A DNA stretch of 64,000 bases, taken from assembly GCA_963779685.1 (NCBI GenBank), contig CAVZZG010000003.1, positions 1,364,001-1,428,000 on the forward strand, read 5' to 3'. The notes beneath the pieces are model-generated. The model was not told the origin of the DNA. It worked only from the letters and a program-made list of their open reading frames with translations, and ran no database searches. Positions within the stretch are counted from its first letter, which is position 1. Each line of letters opens with the position of its first letter. The translations under genes and the position numbers were made by a program. Below, piece by piece: positions 44,319 through 56,195 of this stretch. The DNA comes from CAVZZG01 sp963779685. Lineage in GTDB: Bacteria; Actinomycetota; Thermoleophilia; Gaiellales; F1-60-MAGs149.

Positions 44319-45632
44319 GTGCCACGCGCCCCCGATCGCCGTATCGGCGCCCTCGCCCTGGCGGCGCTTCCGGCGCTCGCGGCCGAACCGCTGTACGTCC
44401 TCGTGGACACGGCGGTGATCGGGCACCTCGGCGCCGCCGAGCTCTCGGGTCTCGCGATCAGCGCGATCCTCCTGACCGACACCGCCTGGCTGCTGAACTT
44501 CCTGGCCTACGGCACGACCGCGGCCACGGCCCGCCTCTACGGTGCCGGCCGGCGTGCGGAAGCCATCGTCCACGGCACGCAGGCGACGATGCTCGCCGTG
44601 GGCCTGGGCGTGCTGGCTGCCGCCTTGCTGGAGGTGCTCGCACAGCCCGCCGCGGACCTGATCGGCAACGACCCGGCCCAGCGGGAGGCCGCGGTCGCGT
44701 GGCTCCGGATCGCCGCGCTGGGGATGCCGTTCATCCTCGTCACCCTCGCCGGGCAGGGCTGGATGCGCGGCGTGCAGGACCTCCGCCGGCCGATCGAGAT
44801 CATGCTCGCCGCAAACGGCGTGTCCGCCGTGCTCTGCCCGCTGCTGGTCTTCCCCGCCGGCCTGGGTATCGAGGGCTCGGCGATCGCCAACGTCGCCGGC
44901 CAGACCGTCGGAGCGGGACTGTTCATCGGCGCGCTCGTCAGGGAGGGCGCCTCGTGGCGAGCCGATCGCGCCGCCATGCGCGCCCAGCTCCTCACGGGGC
45001 GCGACCTCGGCATCCGCACCGCCGCGTTCCAGATCACGTTCCTGACCGCCGCCGCAGTCGCGTCGCGGATGGGTACGGCGCAGGTCGCCGCGCATCAGAT
45101 CGGCCTGCAGCTGTGGACGTTCCTCGCGCTCGTGCTGGACAGCCTCGCGATCGCGGCACAGGCCCTGATCGGCGAGCTGCTCGGCGCCGGTGACGCGCCG
45201 GCTGCGCGCGGCACGGCGCGTCGCCTGGGGCAGTTCGGGCTGGTGCTCGGCGTGGCGTTCGCCGTGATACTGGCGGCGGGTCACGCCGTGATCCCGTCCC
45301 TGTTCTCGGACGACGCGGCGGTCGAGGAGCAGGCCGCCGTGCTGTGGCCCTGGCTCGTCGCGACCCAGCCGATGGGTGGTCTCCTGTTCGCGCTCGACGG
45401 CGTGCTGATCGGTGCCGGGGACGTGGCATTCATGCGCAACGTCACGATCGCCGGCGCGCTCGGCGGGTTCCTGCCGATGATCCTCGCCGCCGGCGCCTTC
45501 GGCTGGGGGCTCGGCGGGATATGGGCCGGCCTGCTCGCGTTCGTCGCGATCCGGACGGTGGCGGGAGTGATCCGGACGGCCGGCGGACGCTGGGCCGTCA
45601 CGGGCGCGGCCCGGACGCCTATCGCCCGATAG
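44319..45632 (+). CDS. MATE-family multidrug exporter (DinF-like)
   Basis: 437 residues from GTG 44319. Twelve hydrophobic helices with the family's VDTAVIGHLG in helix 1 and the duplicated second half (MGTAQVAAHQIGLQLWTFLALVLD region). DinF-type MATE proteins export cationic drugs in exchange for protons or sodium. The stop codon lies within a perfect inverted repeat. Confidence 0.9.
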   Translation: MPRAPDRRIGALALAALPALAAEPLYVLVDTAVIGHLGAAELSGLAISAILLTDTAWLLNFLAYGTTAATARLYGAGRRAEAIVHGTQATMLAVGLGVLAAALLEVLAQPAADLIGNDPAQREAAVAWLRIAALGMPFILVTLAGQGWMRGVQDLRRPIEIMLAANGVSAVLCPLLVFPAGLGIEGSAIANVAGQTVGAGLFIGALVREGASWRADRAAMRAQLLTGRDLGIRTAAFQITFLTAAAVASRMGTAQVAAHQIGLQLWTFLALVLDSLAIAAQALIGELLGAGDAPAARGTARRLGQFGLVLGVAFAVILAAGHAVIPSLFSDDAAVEEQAAVLWPWLVATQPMGGLLFALDGVLIGAGDVAFMRNVTIAGALGGFLPMILAAGAFGWGLGGIWAGLLAFVAIRTVAGVIRTAGGRWAVTGAARTPIAR

Positions 45633-45638
45633 GCGTCC
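45613..45638. terminator. Perfect 12-bp inverted repeat spanning the MATE stop codon
   Basis: GGACGCCTATCG (45613-45624) and CGATAGGCGTCC (45627-45638) are exact complements around CC. No T-run follows. It is the likely transcript end before the aconitase gene. Confidence 0.5.
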
Positions 45639-45705
45639 CCGCAGCGACCGGGCCGGGCCCGGCTGGCATGATGGGACAGCGATCCGACTGGAAGAGGTTT
45701 CCGCC

Positions 45706-48387
<2,682 letters not shown>

Positions 48388-48458
48388 GAAACGAAACCGG
48401 CGAGCCCACGTCGTTCCGTGAGAGACGCCGTACGATTGCCCGAAACGCGGAGGATCGA

Positions 48459-49427
48459 ATGGCGACGGAAGACCATCACGCAACCCGGCGAGCAGCGCTG
48501 GCGGGCCTCATCGGCGGCATCGCCGCCCTGGCGGGGAGATCGGTAGTACGTCCGGACACCGCGGCAGCCGCCAACGGCGCTGCGCTGACCGCCGGCCATA
48601 GCGTGTCCGCCACCGCCGTCACCACGGTCTCGTCGTCGGCCGATGGGCTGCGCGGCCTGACGTCGGCCGGTTCGACCCATGCCGGCGTCATCGGTAAGAG
48701 CACCGGTGGCGGTCGGGGTGTGGCCGGGTCCGGCGCCGTCGGCGTATTCGGCTCCGGCGGCACCGGGGTCGCGGGCGCCGCGTCGACTGCGACCGGCGTC
48801 GGCGTCAACGGCGGGTCGACCGGCGCGTCGGGCCGTGGCGTCGTCGGGTACGCCTCGTCGCCGACCGGCTCGACGATCGGCGTGTCGGGCCTCGCGGACA
48901 GCGATGCCGGCATCGCGGTACGCGGGAAGGCGTCCCACCGGGACGGCACGGGCGTGAAGGGGATCGCCCCGATCGGCGGCTTCGGCATCGGCGTGTCCGG
49001 AGAGGGAGCGACCGGGGTGCAGGGGGTGAGCACGGACGCCGTCGGGTTCGGGGTTCAGGGCCAGGCGACGAACGCCTCCGGGGTGGGCGTCAGGGGCCTG
49101 CACAACAACGGTGGGGTCGGGGTGGCCGGAACTGCGAACGGGACGGGCATCGGCGGTCGCTTCGAGAACGCGGGGCCTGGGTTGGCGTTGAAGGTCGAGG
49201 GACGAGCCCAGTTCAGCTCCAGCGGTACCGCGGCGCTGCCGGCATCATCGACCTCCGTTCAGATCACCGGATCGACCGTGCCGGCCGGCGCGATCGTTCT
49301 GGCAACGCTCACCTCCGACCCGGGGAACGATGCGGCGGTCGCGTACGTCGACCAGAGCGCCTTCATCATCCACCTCACGAAGGCGACGACGCAGCCCTGC
49401 AACGTCGGCTGGTTCGTCATCGGCTGA
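48459..49427 (+). CDS. Secreted Gly-rich GVxG-repeat protein
   Basis: 322 residues from ATG 48459, with GGAGG six bases upstream. The N-terminus has a twin-arginine-like export signal (TRRAALAGLIGG) and an Ala cleavage region. From about residue 75 to 235 there are at least 14 units starting G-V-x-G spaced 8-14 residues, predicted to fold as a long beta-solenoid. A C-terminal beta domain ends with VGWFVIG and resembles the tips of fibre-like proteins. It is likely surface or secreted; I cannot assign a function. Its stop is two bases from that of the convergent SARP gene. Confidence 0.78.
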   Translation: MATEDHHATRRAALAGLIGGIAALAGRSVVRPDTAAAANGAALTAGHSVSATAVTTVSSSADGLRGLTSAGSTHAGVIGKSTGGGRGVAGSGAVGVFGSGGTGVAGAASTATGVGVNGGSTGASGRGVVGYASSPTGSTIGVSGLADSDAGIAVRGKASHRDGTGVKGIAPIGGFGIGVSGEGATGVQGVSTDAVGFGVQGQATNASGVGVRGLHNNGGVGVAGTANGTGIGGRFENAGPGLALKVEGRAQFSSSGTAALPASSTSVQITGSTVPAGAIVLATLTSDPGNDAAVAYVDQSAFIIHLTKATTQPCNVGWFVIG

Positions 49428-49429
49428 CC

Positions 49430-52144
49430 TCACCACTCGACGAGCTTCCAGACGCCCGGCTGCATGCCGTCCTCGTCGCTGCCGACCTCGGCGAAGATCG
49501 TGGCGGCGGCCTTGAGCTGAACCATCGCCTCGGCCTCGCGGCCGGCGCGGTGCAGCAGGTCGGCCAGGTTGCCGCGCAGGGCCGCTTCGCGATGGCGGTC
49601 GCCCTGCTCGACGCACAGGCTGAGTGCGCGCTCGGTGAGCGGCAGGGCCTGCTCGGTCTCACCGTTCCGCGCGAGCACCAGCGCGAGGTTGTTCAGGGCG
49701 GCCACGAGCACGGACCGGTCAGGTAGCGTCTCGGCCAACTCGACACTGCGCTCCAGGTGCCGGGGCTCGCCGGTGAGCATGCCGAGGATGTTGTGCGCGC
49801 GGGCCACCTCGTCGGTCTCGACGCTCAGTTCGAGCGCGCGCTCGGCCAGCTCCACGGCCTCGGCGTCGAGGCCGCGGCGGTGGGCGACGAGGCTGCGGTC
49901 GGCCTGCAGGCGGGCGTTCTCGCCGCCGAGATCGATGGCGGCCGCCAGGTGCCGCTCGGCGAGCTCGGCATCGCCGCGACGGTCGTGGACGCGGCCGAGC
50001 TTGTGCTCGATACCGGCGACCTGGACCGGGTCGGCGAGCGCCGCGGCCGCCTCGTAGGCGGCGATCGCCTGGCGGTACTCGCCCCGGAGCGTGTGCACGT
50101 CGCCGATCGCCTCGTGCAGGCCGGCCTGATCGGGATGGCCGAGGGCCAGCGCCGTCCGGAACCCCTCGAGTGCCTCGCTGTAGGCGAAGAGCGCCATGGC
50201 GCGGTCGGCGGCCGCGCGATAGGAGACCGCCGCCTCGGCCTCGAGGCCGGCAGAGAGCTGGTGACGGGCGATCAGGGCCGCATCGCCCCGGCCGGCGACC
50301 AGCGCCTCCGCGACGCGCCGGTGCAGCAGGCGCTTGCGCGCCAGGCTCGTCCGTTCGCTGACCAGGTCGAGCAGTCGATCGTGGGCGAAGTCGTACCCGT
50401 CCGCGCGCTCCACGATCAGGCCCCGGTGCGTCAGCTCCTCCAGGCCGGCCACGGTCTCCTCCTCGCCACGGCCGCTCGCAGAGCGCAGCGTCTCGACGTC
50501 GAAGGAGCGGCCGATCACGGCCGCGGCGGCCAGCAGCTGCGCGGCCGCCTCGCCGGCCTGGTCGATCCGTGAGGCCAGGAGCTCGCGAACGCCGAGCGGC
50601 ATCTCGGCCGCGGGCTGGCCCGCAGTGCGGAGTGCGGCCAGGTACTCGACGACGAACAGCGGCAGCCCCTGCGTCTGCGCGAAGAGGAGCGGGGCGTGCT
50701 CGCCGGCGCCGGCCTCATCTGCCAGGCGGGCGACATCGGCCTGGCTCAGCCGGCCGAGCCGGACGGCTCGCCCGGCCAGACGGCGAAGGCGGCCCTGCTC
50801 GGGACCGACATCCTCGCCCCGCCAGGCCACGACGACGACGATCGGCCGCATGGTCAGCCGCCGCCCGAGGTAGCCGACGAACCCGAGCGAGGCCGGATCG
50901 GCATGCTGAAGATCATCGAGGAACAGCACGCCCGGCGCCTCCCCCGCCAGCAGGCCGCCGAAAACCTGCACCAGCGCCTCGTGCAGGCGCTGTTCGGCCG
51001 CCAGCCCATCCGTCGCCGCCGAGGGCGGCTCGTCGGCCGAGACCTCCGGCACCAGACGACCGGCCTCCGCTCGCCAGTGCCGCGGGACGTCCGCCAGCCG
51101 CGCTGCCGTGCCGGCCTCCAGAGCGGCCCGCAGTGCTGCGGCAACGAGCCCGAACGGCAGGCCGGCTTCGCCCTCGTGCCCGCGGGCTGCCGCAACCCGG
51201 GCTCCCCGCTGTCGGGCGAGGTCGGCGAAGTCCTCCGCCAGCCGCGTCTTGCCGATGCCGGCCTCGCCCTCGATCACCAGCAGCAGGCCGTCCTCGCCGA
51301 TCGCCCCGTACGCGTCGGCCAGCCGGCGCCGTTCTGCATCGCGTCCGACGAGTGGTCGGCTCGGCTCCGGCCGAGGGGTCGGTATCGACTGCGCACGCTC
51401 CGGCCATGCGGGCGACAGACCCTCGTTGACCGCGTCGTAGAGAGCCGTGGTCTCGGCCAGCGGACGCACGCCCAGCTCGCGGTCGAGCACCCGGACGCAC
51501 TCGCGATACTGATGGAGGGCCTCGGCTCGATGACCGCTGACGGCGTAGAGGCCGATCAGAGCGCGGTGCGCGGGCTCGTGGAGTGGATCCAGCTCGAGCC
51601 TGCGCCGCGCGTGCACGATCGCCTCGTCGAGGCGCCCCAGCGCGGCGAGCCCGGCCACCAGGCGGTCGAGCGCCAGCTCGAGCTCCGCGCGGAGGGCTCC
51701 GGTACTCGCGCTCTGCCAGTCGTCGAACTCGACGCTGTCACGCAACCCGAACCCGGCCAGGAGGTCGCCGCGGTGCAGGGCGACGGCGGCGGTGAGCCGC
51801 TCGACCCCATCCTGGCCGTCGCCGGCCGAGGCGACCAGCGCTCGGAAGCGGCGCACGTCGACCATCCCGTCATCGACATCGAGCGAGACGACCGCGCGCT
51901 CGACCCGCAGCCAGCGCTGGCCGAGGGCCGAGCGCAAGGTCGAGAGCGTCCGCCGCAGTGCGGCCATGCCGCGGTCGCGGTCCGCCCCGGGCCACAGCAG
52001 ATCGACCAGCAGCTCGCGCCCGTGGACGCCGCCGCTGACGGCGAGATACGCGAGCAGCGCCGTCGCCTTCCGCGTGTCGACGTCGAGCGGCGCACCGTCG
52101 ACCTCGACCCGCGGCGTGCCGAGCACGTCGATCGACAGACCCAT
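49430..52144 (-). CDS. SARP/BTAD-ATPase-TPR transcriptional regulator
   Basis: 904 residues from ATG 52144. An OmpR-type winged helix (about 1-90, TRKATALLAYLAVSGG, LLVDLLWPGADRDRGMAALR) and bacterial transcriptional-activator domain (about 95-240) are followed by a STAND-type ATPase (PLVGRDAERR, Walker A GEAGIGKTR, Walker B VLFLDDLQHADP) and TPR-like repeats to the end. AfsR-like proteins of this build switch on secondary metabolism or stress genes after ATP and ligand binding. Its promoter seems leaderless. It has the same ATPase-TPR half as the cyclase protein at 16423. Confidence 0.9.
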   Translation of the reverse strand: MGLSIDVLGTPRVEVDGAPLDVDTRKATALLAYLAVSGGVHGRELLVDLLWPGADRDRGMAALRRTLSTLRSALGQRWLRVERAVVSLDVDDGMVDVRRFRALVASAGDGQDGVERLTAAVALHRGDLLAGFGLRDSVEFDDWQSASTGALRAELELALDRLVAGLAALGRLDEAIVHARRRLELDPLHEPAHRALIGLYAVSGHRAEALHQYRECVRVLDRELGVRPLAETTALYDAVNEGLSPAWPERAQSIPTPRPEPSRPLVGRDAERRRLADAYGAIGEDGLLLVIEGEAGIGKTRLAEDFADLARQRGARVAAARGHEGEAGLPFGLVAAALRAALEAGTAARLADVPRHWRAEAGRLVPEVSADEPPSAATDGLAAEQRLHEALVQVFGGLLAGEAPGVLFLDDLQHADPASLGFVGYLGRRLTMRPIVVVVAWRGEDVGPEQGRLRRLAGRAVRLGRLSQADVARLADEAGAGEHAPLLFAQTQGLPLFVVEYLAALRTAGQPAAEMPLGVRELLASRIDQAGEAAAQLLAAAAVIGRSFDVETLRSASGRGEEETVAGLEELTHRGLIVERADGYDFAHDRLLDLVSERTSLARKRLLHRRVAEALVAGRGDAALIARHQLSAGLEAEAAVSYRAAADRAMALFAYSEALEGFRTALALGHPDQAGLHEAIGDVHTLRGEYRQAIAAYEAAAALADPVQVAGIEHKLGRVHDRRGDAELAERHLAAAIDLGGENARLQADRSLVAHRRGLDAEAVELAERALELSVETDEVARAHNILGMLTGEPRHLERSVELAETLPDRSVLVAALNNLALVLARNGETEQALPLTERALSLCVEQGDRHREAALRGNLADLLHRAGREAEAMVQLKAAATIFAEVGSDEDGMQPGVWKLVEW

Positions 52145-52151
52145 CGACCCG

Positions 52152-52157
52152 AGTATG
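52152..52157 (-). promoter_or_regulatory. -10 box CATACT of a leaderless promoter
   Basis: On the minus strand CATACT, then CGGGTCG, then the ATG at 52144. Confidence 0.45.
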
Positions 52158-52567
52158 GCACGACGTCACGGAACCGGGTCGTCGAAGCATTCCGTAACGA
52201 TGCGGAGACGATCGCTGCATACCATGGTGGTCGATGGTCGCCGACTTCATCCGGTTCCCGGACGGCCAGCCCATGACCTGGCGCTGGCGATGGGACACCC
52301 GTCGGCCGCCGAGCGCGCGCCCGTTCGCGCACCGCAACGGGGGGATGGCGCCGCCATGGGAAACGCATGCGAGCCGCAGGCGAGCGTGCGATTCCTGTGG
52401 CGGCCCGTCCTCCTGGCGAACGCCCGACGGCCGTCGGGACACCGACGCCCCACCCACCACGACTTCGTCCAAGGAGGCCGTGGTTGTCGGAGGCGCGGCC
52501 TCCGGCGTGGTGGTGGTTGCTCGCTCCGACCACCTCGCTGCCTGTGAGGATGCGGCGGCTTGTGGAC

Positions 52568-52580
52568 GGGGACAGTCCCC
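52568..52580. repeat. Palindrome GGGGACAGTCCCC
   Basis: Perfect 6+1+6 inverted repeat. A second copy of its core follows 46 bases on (centre to centre). Candidate operator or REP-like repeat. Confidence 0.6.
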
Positions 52581-52614
52581 GGCTCTCGCGCGGTCGATTT
52601 GCTGCGATCCGAAT

Positions 52615-52625
52615 GGGACTGTCCC
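52615..52625. repeat. Palindrome GGGACTGTCCC
   Basis: Perfect 5+1+5 inverted repeat, same half-site as 52568-52580 with the centre base changed from A to T. It ends five bases before a possible -10 box. Confidence 0.6.
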
Positions 52626-52655
52626 GGGCCTACGTTCGCTTGACGGGCCCGGCTC

Positions 52656-53879
52656 GTGGTGAGGGCGCGCCGGTGGCTCCCCTGGGCGCTGGCGGCGGTC
52701 GTGCCGATCTGCCTCGTGGCCGCCTTCGGGCTTTCGGCCGGGACGGGCGGATCCAGCGCCACGACCATTCTGGTGCCGATCCTGATTCTCGCCTTCGCGG
52801 GAACGGGAACCCTCATCGCATCCCGGCTGCCCGAGAACTCCATCGGCTGGCTGTTCCTCGCCCTCGCCGACCTGACGGCGGTTGCAAGCGTGTTCGAGCG
52901 GTACGCGCGGCGCGAGCTGGCCACGGGGCCATTGTCCGCCGCCGGATCGGCCTCGGCGGTCGCCGCGGACCTGCTCGAAGGGCCGCTGCTGATCCTCGTG
53001 ATCGGGATCGTGATCGTCGTGTTCCCCGACGGCCGGTTGCCGTTGGCGCCATGGCGGCGGCCGACGCAGATCGCGATCGCGGCAGGCGCGGCCTGCTCGA
53101 TGGCGAGCATGTTCGAGCACCGCGTCCTGAACGCGGTGCCGGTCGACAACCCCCTCGGCGTGACCGGCGCCGCGGCGCCGGTCATCGGCGCCGTGAATGC
53201 CATCGGCTACATCGCGCTGATCGCGCTGATCGTCGGCGGTGCGGTCTCACTGATCCGGCGCTTCCGCAGGGCCACGGGCGACCTCCGGCTGCAGCTCAAG
53301 TGGTTCGGCTCGGCTGCTGCGCTGCTCGCCGTCTCGTTCCTGGTCGCCCCGCTGCTGTGGGCGAGCCACGCCGCCTGGTCCGACGTCGCCTGGGTCGTCC
53401 TGTTCTTCGCGGGGGCGGTCGCGATTCCGCTGGCCACCTGCATCGCGGTCCTCCGCTACCGCCTCTACGAGATCGATGTCCTGATCCGCAAGACGCTGGT
53501 CTACGGCGCGCTCACGGTCATCCTCGGCACCGCCTACCTGATCGGCGTGGCGGGTGCCGGCTGGCTGCTGCGGACCGTTACGGGCGCGTCCGGTGGCCTG
53601 GCCGTGACGGTGTCGACCCTCGCTGTCGTGGTCGCCTTCCGGCCGCTGCGAGCGCGCCTGCAGGCCGCCGTCGACCGGCGGTTCTACCGGGCCCGCTACG
53701 ACGCTGCCCGGGCACTCGGCGCCTTCGGAGCCCGCTTGCGGGTCGAGACGGACCTCGCGAAGATCGGCGACGGCGTGCTTTCGACCCTGCACGACACCGT
53801 CAGGCCAACCCATGCGAGCCTCTGGCTGCGCACCGTAACGATCCCGGAACGCCGGGAAGGTACAACGGAGATGAGATGA
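52656..53879 (+). CDS. Eight-helix membrane sensor without output domain
   Basis: 407 residues from GTG 52656 (or 52659). About eight hydrophobic helices, then RYRLYEIDVLIRKTLVYGAL, the repeat of helices and VDRRFYRARYDAARAL, ending THASLWLR. This is the membrane half common in large actinobacterial and chloroflexotal histidine kinases, but no HisKA or ATPase domain follows. It overlaps the phosphatase gene by ATGA. Likely it senses an envelope signal and passes it to the next protein (inference). Confidence 0.82.
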   Translation: MVRARRWLPWALAAVVPICLVAAFGLSAGTGGSSATTILVPILILAFAGTGTLIASRLPENSIGWLFLALADLTAVASVFERYARRELATGPLSAAGSASAVAADLLEGPLLILVIGIVIVVFPDGRLPLAPWRRPTQIAIAAGAACSMASMFEHRVLNAVPVDNPLGVTGAAAPVIGAVNAIGYIALIALIVGGAVSLIRRFRRATGDLRLQLKWFGSAAALLAVSFLVAPLLWASHAAWSDVAWVVLFFAGAVAIPLATCIAVLRYRLYEIDVLIRKTLVYGALTVILGTAYLIGVAGAGWLLRTVTGASGGLAVTVSTLAVVVAFRPLRARLQAAVDRRFYRARYDAARALGAFGARLRVETDLAKIGDGVLSTLHDTVRPTHASLWLRTVTIPERREGTTEMR

Positions 53880-55480
53880 GCGACATCGGGCACAGCATCC
53901 GCCGCGTGTTCACCGGCCGCCGCGCCGCCTCTGCCGAGGCGCAGGCCGCACCTGAGGCCGTCGAGATCCGGTCTCCCGCCGCCGCGAACGAGTCCACGCC
54001 CATCGACATCGCGCCGAACGACCCGATCATCGCGTTCTTCCAGAGTGCGCCCGGCGCCGTCGACATCGACGGCCTCGAGCTCGATTCCCCCGCGCTGGAG
54101 TCACTGCGCGCCAACGGCGTCAAGCTGGTCGTGCCGCTCGTCACCCAGGGTGAGCTGATCGGACTCCTCAACCTCGGCCCGCGCATGTCCGACCAGGAGT
54201 ACTCGGGCGACGACCGGCGGCTGCTCGAGAGCCTCGCGGCCCAGGCGGCACCCGCCGTCCGCGTCGGGCAGCTGGTGCGCGAGCAGGAGGCCGAGATCCG
54301 CAGCCGGGAGCGCCTCGAGCAGGAGCTCCAGGTCGCCAAGCTGATCCAGCAGAACTTCCTGCCGCGCCACGTCCCGGAGCTGCCCGGCTGGAAGGTCGCG
54401 GCCGACTACCGCCCAGCGCGCGAGGTCGGCGGCGACTTCTACGACTTCATCGACCTTCCGGATGGTCGTCTCGGCCTCGTGATCGGCGACGTCACCGACA
54501 AGGGCGTGCCGGCGGCGCTGGTGATGGCGGCCACGAGGAGCGTGCTCCGGGCTTCCGCACAGCGGCTGATCGAGCCCGGCGAGGTTCTCGCACGGGTCAA
54601 CGAGCACCTCTGCCCGGACATCCCCGAGAACATGTTCGTCACCTGCCTCTACGGCGTACTCGAGCCCGAGACGGGACGCCTGGTCTTCGCCAACGCCGGC
54701 CACAACCTGCCGGTCGTCTGCAACGACGGGGTCGTCACCGAGCTGCGTGCTCGCGGGATGCCGCTCGGGCTCATGCCCGGCATGGCGTACGAGGAGGTCG
54801 AGGCGATGCTCGCGCCCGGCGCCGAGCTGCTGCTGTACAGCGACGGGCTCGTCGAGGCGCACGACCCGAGCCGGGAGATGTTCGGCTCGCAGCGGCTGGC
54901 CACCCTCATGGGATCGGGCAACGGCGGTACCCAGCTGATCGCCGACCTGCTCGGCGCGCTGGGGTCGTTCGCCGGCGAGCACTCGGAGCAGGAGGACGAC
55001 ATCACGCTGGTCGCGATCGGCCGCGCCGCGGTCGACCGCGGCGTGCTGGCCGAGTTCGGGGTGCCGAGCGCACCCGGCAACGAGCGCGACGCGATCCGGC
55101 AGGTTGTGGCCGCGCTCCCCGACGGGGCGCTCGAACCCGCCCGGCTGGAGCGGCTGAAGACGGCCGTCGGCGAGGCCACCATGAACGCCATGGAGCACGG
55201 CAACCGCTTCCAGCCCGAGCTCGAGGTGCGCGTCCAGATCGCCATGACGGGCGATGCGGTGCGCGTGCGCATCACCGACCAGGGCGGGACGAGGCCCATC
55301 GGCGACGCTCCCGCACCCGACCTCGACGCCAAGCTCGCAGGCGAGCAGACACCGCGTGGCTGGGGCCTGTTCCTGATCCGCAACATGGTCGACGAGATGC
55401 ACGTCGGCGGGGACTCCGACCACCACGTGGTCGACCTCGTCGTCCGCCGCGAAGGAGGCAGCCATGACAACGACGCTTGA
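53876..55480 (+). CDS. SpoIIE-type PP2C phosphatase with HATPase (RsbU/RsbW-like)
   Basis: 534 residues from ATG 53876. A degenerate GAF-like segment (about 70-130: LVVPLVTQGELIGLLNLGPR) and coiled coil precede a PP2C/SpoIIE domain (about 155-385) with metal Asp motifs EVGGDFYDF and GDVTDKGVPA, YSDGLVEA and EDDITLVAIG. A C-terminal GHKL ATPase domain (about 400-530) has the N box VGEATMNAMEHGN and a G2-type GWGLFLIRN. It joins in one chain a phosphatase that activates STAS antagonists and a kinase-like anti-sigma domain that would inactivate them. Overlaps the first STAS gene by 17 bases. Confidence 0.9.
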   Translation: MSDIGHSIRRVFTGRRAASAEAQAAPEAVEIRSPAAANESTPIDIAPNDPIIAFFQSAPGAVDIDGLELDSPALESLRANGVKLVVPLVTQGELIGLLNLGPRMSDQEYSGDDRRLLESLAAQAAPAVRVGQLVREQEAEIRSRERLEQELQVAKLIQQNFLPRHVPELPGWKVAADYRPAREVGGDFYDFIDLPDGRLGLVIGDVTDKGVPAALVMAATRSVLRASAQRLIEPGEVLARVNEHLCPDIPENMFVTCLYGVLEPETGRLVFANAGHNLPVVCNDGVVTELRARGMPLGLMPGMAYEEVEAMLAPGAELLLYSDGLVEAHDPSREMFGSQRLATLMGSGNGGTQLIADLLGALGSFAGEHSEQEDDITLVAIGRAAVDRGVLAEFGVPSAPGNERDAIRQVVAALPDGALEPARLERLKTAVGEATMNAMEHGNRFQPELEVRVQIAMTGDAVRVRITDQGGTRPIGDAPAPDLDAKLAGEQTPRGWGLFLIRNMVDEMHVGGDSDHHVVDLVVRREGGSHDNDA

Positions 55481-55820
55481 GGTGGCGGTACGACGCTCGG
55501 CCGCGCACGCGACGATCGATCTCGTCGGCGACATCGACGGGCGGGCCCGCGAGGCGCTCGAAGCAGCCTACGCCGACGCCGCCACCGGAGCCAACTCGAT
55601 CCTGCTGAACTGCGAGCGGGTCGGCTACATCAACTCCACCGGCATCGCCCTCATCGTGGGGCTGCTCGGCCGGGCCCGCGCCGACCATGTCCCGCTCGGC
55701 GCGTGCGGCCTCTCCGACCACTACCGGGAGATCTTCGAGATCACCCGGCTCGCCGACTTCATGTCCATCTACCCGGACGAGGCCGCCGCCCTGTCCGCCG
55801 ACCAGGGGAGGCCCCAATGA
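55464..55820 (+). CDS. STAS-domain anti-sigma factor antagonist
   Basis: 118 residues from ATG 55464, with GAAGGAGG just upstream inside the phosphatase gene. STAS fold with the phosphorylatable Ser in YINSTGIALIVGLL. Antagonists of this family bind the anti-sigma kinase only when unphosphorylated. It overlaps the second STAS gene by ATGA. Confidence 0.9.
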   Translation: MTTTLEVAVRRSAAHATIDLVGDIDGRAREALEAAYADAATGANSILLNCERVGYINSTGIALIVGLLGRARADHVPLGACGLSDHYREIFEITRLADFMSIYPDEAAALSADQGRPQ

Positions 55821-56170
55821 CGGATGCGACCGTGACGATGGAAGTCCGGCAGCCGACGCCGACTGCGAGCGTGATCGACATCTCAGGCGAGGTCACGGCT
55901 GCCTGCGAGCCGGCGCTGACCGAGGCGTATGGCCGGGCCAGCGAGACGGGGCCGCGGGGCGTGGTGCTGAACTTCACGGACCTCGCGTACATGAACTCGA
56001 GCGGCATCGGGCTGCTCGTGACCCTGCTCGTCCGTGCCAACCGCAACCGCCAGCAGCTGCTGGCATTCGGCCTCAACGAGCACTACCGGCAGATCTTCGA
56101 GTTGACCCGACTCGACGAGGCGATCGGCATTCACGGGAGCGAAGCGGATGCCCTCGCAGCCCTCGCCTGA
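55817..56170 (+). CDS. Second STAS-domain anti-sigma factor antagonist
   Basis: 117 residues from ATG 55817, with GGGGAGG upstream. Conserved Ser in YMNSSGIGLLVTLL. It is similar to its neighbour (LNEHYRQIFELTRLDEAI against LSDHYREIFEITRLADFM), so the two arose by duplication. No sigma factor gene is in the operon. Confidence 0.9.
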   Translation: MTDATVTMEVRQPTPTASVIDISGEVTAACEPALTEAYGRASETGPRGVVLNFTDLAYMNSSGIGLLVTLLVRANRNRQQLLAFGLNEHYRQIFELTRLDEAIGIHGSEADALAALA

Positions 56171-56195
56171 GCCGAATCTGAAGGAGGCGACGACC

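Larger units (their letters stand above)
52158..52655. other. About 500-base intergenic region with repeated GGGACA motifs
   Basis: No frame here looks coding: the open frames on either strand have random composition and no Shine-Dalgarno sites. GGGACA occurs near 52290, 52440 and 52569 and its near match GGGACT at 52615; the last two are halves of perfect palindromes. A weak -10 TACGTT (52631-52636) lies just after the second palindrome and would start the message of the operon that begins at 52656. Confidence 0.5.

Noticed and set aside
48650..49180. Short direct repeats resembling a tandem-repeat or CRISPR array
   Set aside because: The periodicity is that of GVxG codons within a coding frame; no constant repeat-spacer pattern.
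52234..52662. Plus-strand frame of 142 codons in the intergenic region
   Set aside because: Composition is erratic, there is no ribosome site, and it crosses both palindromes and the likely promoter.
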